From: RYN-230 sp963834515
Lineage (GTDB): Bacteria > Actinomycetota > Actinomycetes > Streptosporangiales > Streptosporangiaceae
Direction: 5' to 3'
Length of the DNA: 64,000 bases
NCBI GenBank assembly: GCA_963834515.1
Contig: CAWICB010000002.1
Location: forward strand, 310,001-374,000
This document shows positions 7,969 through 14,474 of this stretch, in pieces. Within the stretch, counting starts at the first letter, position 1, and every line of letters starts with the position of its first letter. The notes under the pieces were generated by a model. The model saw only the letters and a program-made list of their open reading frames with translations, searched no databases and was not told the origin of the DNA. A program made the translations under genes and the position numbers.

Positions 7969-8621
7969 TGCGCCTCGTCCTTGTCGGGCCCCCCGGTGCG
8001 GGCAAGGGGACACAGGCCCAGTTCATAGCGTCGCACCTGTCTATCCCGAAGATTTCGACAGGTGACATCTTCCGCACCAATGTCAGCCAGGGCACCGCGC
8101 TCGGGCGCCGCGCGCAGGCGTTCATGGAGCGCGGTGACCTGGTTCCTGACGAGGTGACCATCGCCATGGTCACCGACCGGCTGCAGGAGGACGACACCCA
8201 GTCCGGGTTTCTGCTGGACGGCTTCCCGCGCAACGTGCCGCAGGCCGAGACGCTCAAGAAAATGCTCTCCGCCTGGGACTCGCGGCTGGACGTGGTGCTC
8301 GAGCTGGTGGTGGACGACGACGAGGTGGTCCGGCGGCTGTCCGGCCGCCGCACCTGCCGCCGCTGCGGCCGGATCTGGCACGTGCTCTTCGACCCGCCCG
8401 CGCACCGGGAGATCTGCGACGACTGCGGCGGCGAGCTGTTCCAGCGGGACGACGACCGGGAGGAGACGATCCGGCACCGGATCGAGGTGTACCAGGAACA
8501 GACCGCACCGCTGGTGGCGTTCTACGCCGACGAGGGCATCCTGCTCGGTATCGACGCCACCGGCCCGGTCGAGGAGATCACCGAGCGGGCGCTCAGTGCC
8601 CTCCGCCGGTTCATCCGCTGA
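7968..8621 (+). CDS. adk: adenylate kinase
   Basis: 217 residues, long-type adenylate kinase (ATP + AMP = 2 ADP). The P-loop GPPGAGKGTQ is at residues 7-16, the AMP-binding DGFPRN at ~85-90, and the LID domain carries a zinc-type cysteine set (CRRCGRIWH ... CDDCGGEL). The GTG start overlaps the secY stop, indicating coupling. The next gene is not map, the usual neighbour in this position. Confidence 0.96.
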   Translation: MRLVLVGPPGAGKGTQAQFIASHLSIPKISTGDIFRTNVSQGTALGRRAQAFMERGDLVPDEVTIAMVTDRLQEDDTQSGFLLDGFPRNVPQAETLKKMLSAWDSRLDVVLELVVDDDEVVRRLSGRRTCRRCGRIWHVLFDPPAHREICDDCGGELFQRDDDREETIRHRIEVYQEQTAPLVAFYADEGILLGIDATGPVEEITERALSALRRFIR

Positions 8622-8671
8622 CCGCGGGCCGCGGGTACGGTTGAAGCAGCCGCGGCAGGAGGGAGATGCGG

Positions 8672-8938
8672 ATGCCGAGCGATCCCAAGCTCCGCTGCTC
8701 CGACGCGGACCGGGAGCGGACCGTGGCGCTGCTGCGCGAGCACCTGGCCGCGGGCCGGCTGACGGCCGAGGAGTTCAACGAGCGGCTGGAGGCGGCGTTC
8801 GCGGCCCGGACCCAGGGCCAGCTCGACGAGCTGCTGGCCGACCTGCCGGCCATCGACCTGTACGAGCTGCCCGACGCCACGGTGCGCCGCCAGTGGCCCG
8901 GCTACGGCCAGCTGCCCTGGAGCCGGCGGTCCAGCTGA
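8672..8938 (+). CDS. DUF1707 (SHOCT-like) domain protein
   Basis: 88 residues. Residues ~5-57 (KLRCSDADRERTVALLREHLAAG, RLTAEEFNERLEAAFAARTQ, LDELLADLP) match the DUF1707 pattern, a short helical domain frequent at the N-termini of actinobacterial membrane and sensor proteins. Here no membrane segment follows, only a short Trp/Arg-rich tail, so it is a stand-alone domain. ATG 8672 is preferred to ATG 8666 because it sits 7 bases from an AGGAGGG site. It occupies the slot normally held by map. Function unknown. Confidence 0.8.
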   Translation: MPSDPKLRCSDADRERTVALLREHLAAGRLTAEEFNERLEAAFAARTQGQLDELLADLPAIDLYELPDATVRRQWPGYGQLPWSRRSS

Positions 8939-9028
8939 TCGAGCCGGCCGCACGCAGGCCGGCGATGCAGCGGGCAGCCGCACCAGCGGGCGTTAGGCGG
9001 AATGGGAATTTTCCTGGCCCGTCCCCGG

Positions 9029-9058
9029 TTCGCAATGTCAGGCAGGGTCGCGTAGACT
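9029..9058 (+). promoter_or_regulatory. candidate infA promoter
   Basis: TTCGCA and TAGACT are separated by 18 bases in an otherwise gene-free 260-base stretch. The long leader from ~9065 to the infA ATG at 9199 could carry regulation, but I recognise no structured element in it. Confidence 0.45.
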
Positions 9059-9198
9059 CTGCTCCGGCCCGTGAGTTGCTCTTGCTGTTTAGCCATGCCT
9101 CACGGGTACAAGTACCACGACCAACGAAGTAGACAACACCTGCCTGCACGCGTCACCAGTGGCGAGCGCAGCGGGCCTGACAGCAAAGCGCGGAGGAC

Positions 9199-9420
9199 AT
9201 GCCCAAGAAAGACGGCGCCATCGAGATCGAGGGCAGGATCGTCGAATCACTTCCCAATGCCTTCTTCCGGGTGGAGCTGGACAATGGGCACAAGGTTCTC
9301 GCCCACATCAGCGGGAAGATGCGGATGCACTACATCCGTATCCTCCCCGACGACCGGGTTGTCGTTGAGCTGAGCCCTTACGACCTGAGCCGCGGCCGGA
9401 TTGTCTACCGGTACAAGTAA
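9199..9420 (+). CDS. infA: translation initiation factor IF-1
   Basis: 73 residues, the exact usual length. The S1/OB-fold sequence (KKDGAIEIEGRIVESLPNAF, FRVELDNGHKVLAHISGKMR, IRILPDDRVVVELSPYDLS, GRIVYRYK) is nearly invariant among bacteria. IF-1 occupies the A site during initiation. It heads the infA-rpmJ-rpsM-rpsK-rpsD-rpoA cluster with its own upstream promoter region. Confidence 0.98.
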   Translation: MPKKDGAIEIEGRIVESLPNAFFRVELDNGHKVLAHISGKMRMHYIRILPDDRVVVELSPYDLSRGRIVYRYK

Positions 9421-9440
9421 CCGAGCCGGAGGAGGCCGCG

Positions 9441-9554
9441 ATGAAGGTCAAGCCGAGCGTTAAGAAGATCTGCAGTAAGTGCCGGGTGATCCGGCGGCAT
9501 GGCCGGGTAATGGTCATCTGCTCTGACCCGCGGCACAAGCAGCGCCAGGGCTGA
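9441..9554 (+). CDS. rpmJ: 50S ribosomal protein L36, zinc type
   Basis: 37 residues: MKVKPSVKKICSKCRVIRRH then GRVMVICSDPRHKQRQG. The zinc ligands Cys11, Cys14, Cys27 and His33 are all present, so this is the zinc-containing form. It starts 20 bases after infA behind a GGAGGAGG-like site. Confidence 0.97.
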   Translation: MKVKPSVKKICSKCRVIRRHGRVMVICSDPRHKQRQG

Positions 9555-9589
9555 CGCCCTGATCTAGGCGCACCCGCACCCTTGGCCGG

Positions 9590-9642
9590 CCTGGCCGGCC
9601 AGGGGCACCCCCGGAGGAGGCCGGGGCCCTGCCCGGGCAGGG
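9590..9642 (+). promoter_or_regulatory. two GC palindromes in the rpmJ-rpsM gap
   Basis: CCTGGCCGGCCAGG (9590-9603) and CCCTGCCCGGGCAGGG (9627-9642) are both perfect palindromes in the 142-base leader of rpsM. They could fold in mRNA as an attenuator or RNase processing site. No comparison was possible, and in DNA this GC-rich some palindromes arise by chance. Confidence 0.35.
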
Positions 9643-9696
9643 GCAGGGGAGCGGGCGCGTACGACCTCCGCCACGAAGAAGGAGAACTGCCCGCCC

Positions 9697-10077
9697 ATGG
9701 CACGCCTCGTTGGCGTCAACCTCCCCCGCGAAAAGCGGCTGGAGGTCGCGCTTACCTACATCTACGGAATCGGGCACACCCGGGCGCTGGAGACCATCAA
9801 GGCCACCGGCGTCAGCGCGGATACCCGGGTCCACCAGCTCACCGACGACGACCTGGTCCGGCTCAGGGACTGGATCGAGGCGACCTACCAGGTCGAAGGT
9901 GACCTGCGCCGCGAGGTGCAGGCCGACATCCGGCGCAAGGTCGAGATTGGCTGCTACCAGGGCATCCGGCACCGCCGCGGGCTGCCCGTGCACGGCCAGC
10001 GCACCCAGACCAACGCACGCACCCGCAAGGGCCGCAAGAAGACAGTGGCCGGCAAGAAGAAGGCCGGGAAGAAGTAG
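9697..10077 (+). CDS. rpsM: 30S ribosomal protein S13
   Basis: 126 residues, MARLVGVNLPREKRLEVALT to a lysine-rich tail KKKAGKK. Signatures are YIYGIGHTRALE, the EGDLRREVQADIRRKVEIGC helix, and GCYQGIRHRRGLPVHGQRTQ followed by TNARTRKG. S13 forms intersubunit bridges in the 30S head and contacts P-site tRNA. rpsK follows. Confidence 0.97.
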   Translation: MARLVGVNLPREKRLEVALTYIYGIGHTRALETIKATGVSADTRVHQLTDDDLVRLRDWIEATYQVEGDLRREVQADIRRKVEIGCYQGIRHRRGLPVHGQRTQTNARTRKGRKKTVAGKKKAGKK

Positions 10078-10160
10078 TCCGTGCTGCGTGGCCGCGCGGG
10101 AGCGCGGCACGGAAGACGCAGCCTGCCGCGGACCGACGACCTCACCGAATAAGGAAGCTA

Positions 10161-10565
10161 ATGCCGCCAAGGAGCCGCACGGCCACCACCAAGAAGGTGC
10201 GCCGCAAAGAACGGAAGAACATAGCTCACGGGCACGCCCACATCAGGAGCACGTTCAACAACACCATCGTCTCGATCACCGACCCGGTGGGCAACGTCAT
10301 CTCGTGGGCGTCGTCCGGCCAGGTCGGTTTCAAGGGGTCCCGCAAGTCCACCCCGTTCGCCGCGCAGATGGCCGCCGAGGCCGCCGCCCGCCGGGCCATG
10401 GAGCACGGCATGCGCAAGGTTGACGTGTTCGTCAAGGGCCCGGGCTCCGGCCGGGAGACCGCGATCCGTTCCCTGCAGGCGACCGGGCTGGAAGTCGGGT
10501 CGATCCAGGACGTCACCCCCGTTCCGCACAATGGCTGCCGCCCGCCCAAGCGGCGCCGGGTCTGA
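10161..10565 (+). CDS. rpsK: 30S ribosomal protein S11
   Basis: 134 residues. The core is IAHGHAHIRSTFNNTIVSIT, SWASSGQVGFKGSRKSTPFA, the helix AAARRAMEHGMRKVDVFVKG, and the signature DVTPVPHNGCRPPKRRRV. S11 is in the 30S platform near the E site. The gene starts 83 bases after rpsM, and rpsD starts 16 bases after it. Confidence 0.97.
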   Translation: MPPRSRTATTKKVRRKERKNIAHGHAHIRSTFNNTIVSITDPVGNVISWASSGQVGFKGSRKSTPFAAQMAAEAAARRAMEHGMRKVDVFVKGPGSGRETAIRSLQATGLEVGSIQDVTPVPHNGCRPPKRRRV

Positions 10566-10581
10566 GGGAGTAAACGAGACA

Positions 10582-11208
10582 ATGGCGCGATACACGGGCG
10601 CGGACTGCAAGCTGTGCCGCCGTGAGAAGATGAAGCTCTTCCTGAAGGGTGCTAAGTGCGATTCGCCGAAGTGCCCGATCGAGATCCGGCCCTACCCGCC
10701 GGGTGAGCACGGCCGGAACCGGCCCAAGGAGAGCGAGTACCTGCTGCAGATCCGGGAGAAGCAGAAGGCCCGCCGGGTCTACGGCGTCCTGGAGCGGCAG
10801 TTCCACGGGTACTACGAGGAAGCCTCCCGCAAGCGCGGCATGACCGGCGAGAACCTGCTCCAGATCCTGGAGAGCCGCCTGGACAACGTGGTGTACCGGG
10901 CCGGCTTCGCCAAGAGCCGGGACATGGCCCGCCAGCTGGTGCGGCACGGTCATTTCCTGGTCAACGGCAAGAAGGTGGACATTCCGTCCTACCGGGTGAG
11001 CGAGAACGACATCATCGAGGTGCGGCAGAAGTCGCTGGAGATGACGCCGATGGTGGTGGCCCGCGCCGAGGCGGGCGAGCGCCCCTCGCCGGCCTGGATG
11101 GAGGTCATCCCGGACAACATGCGCATTCTGATCCATCAGCTCCCGGCCCGGGCCCAGATCGACACCCAGGTCCAGGAGCAGCTCATCGTCGAGTACTACT
11201 CGAAGTAA
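10582..11208 (+). CDS. rpsD: 30S ribosomal protein S4, zinc-containing
   Basis: 208 residues from the ATG at 10582, chosen because it gives MARYTGADCKLCRREKMKLF; a longer in-frame reading overlaps rpsK. The N-terminus has the zinc set Cys9, Cys12, Cys26 and Cys31. The S4 RNA-binding domain (RLDNVVYRAGFAKSRDMARQ, LVRHGHFLVNGKKVDIPSYR) follows. S4 begins 30S assembly and often represses its own operon. In E. coli order rpsD precedes rpoA, as here. Confidence 0.97.
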   Translation: MARYTGADCKLCRREKMKLFLKGAKCDSPKCPIEIRPYPPGEHGRNRPKESEYLLQIREKQKARRVYGVLERQFHGYYEEASRKRGMTGENLLQILESRLDNVVYRAGFAKSRDMARQLVRHGHFLVNGKKVDIPSYRVSENDIIEVRQKSLEMTPMVVARAEAGERPSPAWMEVIPDNMRILIHQLPARAQIDTQVQEQLIVEYYSK

Positions 11209-11336
11209 TACGCTCGCTGTAGGCCGCCTGCCATCGGGGCAGCGGCCGGCAGCGGGGGGCGGTCCCGGTCAGTGGTACGGCCGGCCGCCGGGAAGATCGC
11301 GGCGTCATATAGCGGGCGCCGCGGAAAGGGGTACCA

Positions 11337-12353
11337 ATGCTCATCGCCCAGCGCCCGACCCTGACCGAAGAGCAGGTCGGCGACTTCCGGTCCCGGTTCG
11401 TTATCGAGCCGCTGGAGCCAGGCTTCGGCTACACGATCGGCAACTCGGTCCGCCGCACGCTGCTCTCCTCGATTCCGGGGGCCGCGGTGACCAGCATCCG
11501 GATCGAGGGTGTGCTGCACGAGTTCAGCACCGTGCCGGGGGTGCAGGAGGATGTCACCGACATCATCCTCAACCTGAAGGAACTGGTCGTCTCCTCCGAG
11601 CAGGACGAGCCGGTCGTGATGTACCTGCGCAAGCAGGGCCCCGGTGAGGTCACCGCGGCCGACATCGCCCCGCCCGCCGGGGTCGAGGTGCACAACCCGG
11701 CGCTGCACATCGCCACGCTCAACGCCAAGGGCAAGCTGGAGATGGAGCTGACCGTGGAGCGCGGCCGTGGTTACGTGTCCGCCGCGCAGAACAAGCAGCC
11801 GGGCCAGGAGATCGGCCGGATCCCGATCGACTCCATCTACTCCCCGGTGATGCGGGTCACCTACAAGGTCGAGGCCACCCGGGTCGAGCAGCGGACCGAC
11901 TTCGACAAGCTGATCCTGGACGTGGAGACCAAGCCGTCCATGCGGCCGCGGGACGCGGTGGCCAGCGCGGGCAAGACCCTGGTCGAGCTGTTCGGGCTGG
12001 CCCGTGAGCTGAACGTGGAGGCCGAGGGCATCGACATCGGGCCGTCGCCGACGGACGCCGCGCTGGCCGCGGACCTGGCGCTGCCCATCGAGGAGCTCAA
12101 CCTCACCGTCCGCTCGTACAACTGCCTCAAGCGTGAGGGCATCCACACCGTGGGCGAACTGGTCGCCCGCAGTGAGCAGGACCTGCTGGACATCCGCAAC
12201 TTCGGCGCCAAGTCGATCGAGGAAGTCAAGCAGAAGCTGGTCGACATGGGTCTCGCGCTCAAGGACTCGCCGCCCGGGTTCGACCCGGGCACCGCGGCGG
12301 ACAGCTACGGCGCGGACGACGACGACAGCTACGTCGAGACCGAGCAGTACTGA
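11337..12353 (+). CDS. rpoA: RNA polymerase alpha subunit
   Basis: 338 residues. The N-terminal dimerisation domain (residues ~1-230) shows LEPGFGYTIGNSVRRTLLSS, GVLHEFSTVPGVQEDVTDII and the assembly residues around KVEATRVEQRTDFDKL. After a linker, the C-terminal domain (about residues 250-310) has EELNLTVRSYNCLKREGIHT, VGELVARSEQDLLDIRNFGA and KSIEEVKQKL, which binds UP elements and activators. It is 128 bases downstream of rpsD; a hairpin follows its stop. Confidence 0.98.
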   Translation: MLIAQRPTLTEEQVGDFRSRFVIEPLEPGFGYTIGNSVRRTLLSSIPGAAVTSIRIEGVLHEFSTVPGVQEDVTDIILNLKELVVSSEQDEPVVMYLRKQGPGEVTAADIAPPAGVEVHNPALHIATLNAKGKLEMELTVERGRGYVSAAQNKQPGQEIGRIPIDSIYSPVMRVTYKVEATRVEQRTDFDKLILDVETKPSMRPRDAVASAGKTLVELFGLARELNVEAEGIDIGPSPTDAALAADLALPIEELNLTVRSYNCLKREGIHTVGELVARSEQDLLDIRNFGAKSIEEVKQKLVDMGLALKDSPPGFDPGTAADSYGADDDDSYVETEQY

Positions 12354-12364
12354 TCTCAGCAGTA

Positions 12365-12392
12365 CTGGCCGGGCCACTCCTGGCCCGGCCAG
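12365..12392 (+). terminator. hairpin between rpoA and rplQ
   Basis: A perfect 12-bp stem (CTGGCCGGGCCA, loop CTCC, then the complement) begins 11 bases after the rpoA stop. It has no T-run. Because rplQ follows within 60 bases and usually shares the transcript, this is likely an attenuator or processing site rather than a full stop. Confidence 0.6.
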
Positions 12393-12413
12393 CGAACCTA
12401 GGAGAACGTTCCG

Positions 12414-13103
12414 ATGCCCACGCCCACCAAGGGCCGCCGGCTGGGCGGTAGCGCTGCCCATCAGCGGCACCTGCTGGCGAACCTGGCGACTGCCTTGTTC
12501 GAGCACGGCAAGATCACCACGACCGAAGCCAAGGCGCGGCGGCTGCGGCCGTACGCCGAGCGGCTGATCACCTTCGCCAAGCGGGGTGACCTGGCCGCGC
12601 GGCGCCAGGTGCTCACCGTGGTGGCGGACAAGGGCGTGGTGCACACGCTGTTCACCGAGATCGGCCCGCAGTTCGCGGCCCGGGACGGTGGCTACACCCG
12701 GATCACCAAGATCGGCCCGCGGAAGGGCGACAACGCCCCGCTCGCGGTCATCGAGCTGATCCAGGAGGAGGCCGAGGCCAGGCCGTCGCGCCGCCGCCGG
12801 GCCCGCCGGCAGCCCGCGGCCGCGCCCGCAGCGGCGCAGCCGGCGGCCACCGGGCCGGCTGCTGACGCGGAGCCTGCGGCTGAGCCGGCCGAGGAGGCCG
12901 AGGACAGTGTGGCGGCGGCCGAGGAGGCCGCCGCGGCGGATGGCCTGGCTGACGAGGCTGAGGCCGAGCCGGAGCAGGTCGAGGCGGACGACCTGGCCGC
13001 CGAGGAGGCCGGCGACGTGGCCACCCCGGGTGCCGGGGACGAGGCGGGCGCCGGGGATGAGGCGGACGCTGAGGCAGCCGACGACCAGCCCGCCGGCAGC
13101 TGA
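12414..13103 (+). CDS. rplQ: 50S ribosomal protein L17 with long acidic tail
   Basis: Residues 1 to ~120 are normal L17 (PTKGRRLGGSAAHQRHLLAN, LATALFEHGKITTTEAKARR, GGYTRITKIGPRKGDNAP, LAVIELIQ). The remaining ~105 residues are a low-complexity tail of Ala, Glu, Asp and Pro, so the protein (229 residues) is nearly twice the bacterial standard. L17 lies near the peptide exit site, so the tail probably protrudes from the ribosome. Extended L17 is common in actinobacteria; this one is at the long end. Confidence 0.95.
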   Translation: MPTPTKGRRLGGSAAHQRHLLANLATALFEHGKITTTEAKARRLRPYAERLITFAKRGDLAARRQVLTVVADKGVVHTLFTEIGPQFAARDGGYTRITKIGPRKGDNAPLAVIELIQEEAEARPSRRRRARRQPAAAPAAAQPAATGPAADAEPAAEPAEEAEDSVAAAEEAAAADGLADEAEAEPEQVEADDLAAEEAGDVATPGAGDEAGAGDEADAEAADDQPAGS

Positions 13104-13917
13104 GCTAACCTGCCGTCTCCGGCTCGATCTCGGTTACGACGGCGCAGAGTTCTCCGGGTGGGCGCGCCAGCCTGGCCAGCGCACCGTTCAGCAGGTGGTC
13201 GAGGACGCTCTCGGCCACCTGTTCCGGCTGGCGGAGCCGCCGCCGCTGCTGACCGTGGCGGGCCGGACCGACGCGGGCGTGCACGCCCGGGGCCAGGTGG
13301 CGCACGTGGACGTGCCCGCCGCCGCCTGGGCGGCGATCGAGCCGGCCGCCCGGCGCAGGCTGCGTGGCCTGCTGCCGCCCGACGTCCGGGTCAGCGGGAT
13401 CTCGCTGGCCCCCCCGGGGTTCGACGCCCGGTTCTCCGCCCTGTGCCGCCGGTACTCCTACCGGGTCTGTGACGACCCGGCCGGGCCGGACCCGCTGCGC
13501 CGGCGCGACACCCTGGCCTACCGCCGCCCGCTGGACGTGGCGGCCATGAACGAGGCCGCCGCGCGGCTGCTGGGCGAGCACGACTTCGCGGCGTTCTGCC
13601 GCCGCCGGGCGGGCGCGAGCACGATTCGGGAACTGCTGGAGCTGTCCTGGGCCCGCGCCGAGCCCGGTGTGCTGGCCAGCCGGGTGGTGGCCGACGCGTT
13701 CTGCCACTCGATGGTCCGCGCGCTGACCGGGGCCCTGCTCAAGGTGGGCGACGGAAGCCGGCCGCCCGGCTGGCCGGCCCAGGTGCTCGGCGCCCGGGCC
13801 CGCGACCCGGCCGTGCCGGTCGTCCCACCGCACGGGCTGTGCCTGGAAGAGGTCCGGTACCCGGCGGCGGGGCAGCTCGCCGAGCGGGCCCGGGCGACCC
13901 GGCGGGTGCGGGCGTAG
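13057..13917 (+). CDS. truA: tRNA pseudouridine(38-40) synthase
   Basis: The TruA core RLRLDLGYDGAEFSGWARQP, the catalytic-Asp motif VAGRTDAGVHARGQVAH and the C-terminal DAFCHSMVRALTGALLKVGD are clear. It converts U38-U40 of the anticodon arm to pseudouridine. The start is uncertain: the conserved part begins right after the rplQ stop and has no ATG or GTG at its head. The nearest in-frame start, ATG 13057, gives 286 residues and overlaps rplQ by 47 bases. A lost start codon through a base error is an alternative. Confidence 0.9.
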   Translation: MRRTLRQPTTSPPAAELTCRLRLDLGYDGAEFSGWARQPGQRTVQQVVEDALGHLFRLAEPPPLLTVAGRTDAGVHARGQVAHVDVPAAAWAAIEPAARRRLRGLLPPDVRVSGISLAPPGFDARFSALCRRYSYRVCDDPAGPDPLRRRDTLAYRRPLDVAAMNEAAARLLGEHDFAAFCRRRAGASTIRELLELSWARAEPGVLASRVVADAFCHSMVRALTGALLKVGDGSRPPGWPAQVLGARARDPAVPVVPPHGLCLEEVRYPAAGQLAERARATRRVRA

Positions 13918-13940
13918 CGGGCCAGCCGACGCGGAGCGGG

Positions 13941-14046
13941 CTCAGCGGGTCAGTCCGCTCAGCGGGTCAGCCCACGCAGGGCGGGCTCAGCGGGTCAGCC
14001 CGCTCAGCGGGTCAGCCCGCGCAGAGCGGGCTCAGCGGGTCAGTCC
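13941..14046. repeat. 45-bp tandem repeat between convergent genes
   Basis: The 16-base word CTCAGCGGGTCAGCCC (or ...AGTCC) occurs five times, at 13941, 13958, 13986, 14003 and 14031, so the real unit is 45 bp copied just over twice. Each unit contains a hairpin, for example GCGGGCT and AGCCCGC at 13981-14003. The last copy runs into the final codons of the minus-strand VOC gene. It may act as a bidirectional terminator between truA and that gene. Confidence 0.75.
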
Positions 14047-14396
14047 AGGCAGAGACAGAACGGGTGCCCGGCCGGATCCAGGAACACCCGGAACGTCGTG
14101 CCGGGCTGGTGCTCGTGCTTGGTCGCGCCGAGTTCCAGCAGAGCCGCTTCGGCGGCGTCGAGGTCGTCGACGATCACGTCGAGGTGCATCTGCTGCGGCA
14201 CGTCCTGAGCCGGCCAGTTAGCCGGGTTGTAGCCCGCCACCGGCTGGAACGAGATGCACTGCCCGTAGTCCGCGCGGACCTCAGCCCAGTCGGCGGAGAT
14301 TTCGGCCTTCCAGTCCAGCAGCGCGCCGTAGAACGTCGCGAGCGCGCCCGGATCTGGACAGTCGATGACGATGCTCGGGAAGCGTGCGATAGCCAT
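14040..14396 (-). CDS. VOC (glyoxalase/bleomycin-resistance) family protein
   Basis: 118 residues. The beta-alpha-beta-beta-beta VOC modules are visible: FPSIVIDCPDPGALATFYGA at the N-terminus and QMHLDVIVDDLDAAEAALLE to FLDPAGHPFCLCLD at the C-terminus. His (in QMHLDV) and the terminal region fit metal or ligand positions, but the substrate is unknown. ATG 14396 is preferred over GTG 14405 because a TACCGT box lies seven bases before it, as in leaderless genes. It converges on truA across a tandem repeat. Confidence 0.85.
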   Translation of the reverse strand: MAIARFPSIVIDCPDPGALATFYGALLDWKAEISADWAEVRADYGQCISFQPVAGYNPANWPAQDVPQQMHLDVIVDDLDAAEAALLELGATKHEHQPGTTFRVFLDPAGHPFCLCLD

Positions 14397-14474
14397 GCTG
14401 GGCACGGTACGGCCTGGTACCGACAGTCAGCTTCGGTGCCGGCCGCCGGCCGGTGTTCGGCGGGTGAGCCGGGC

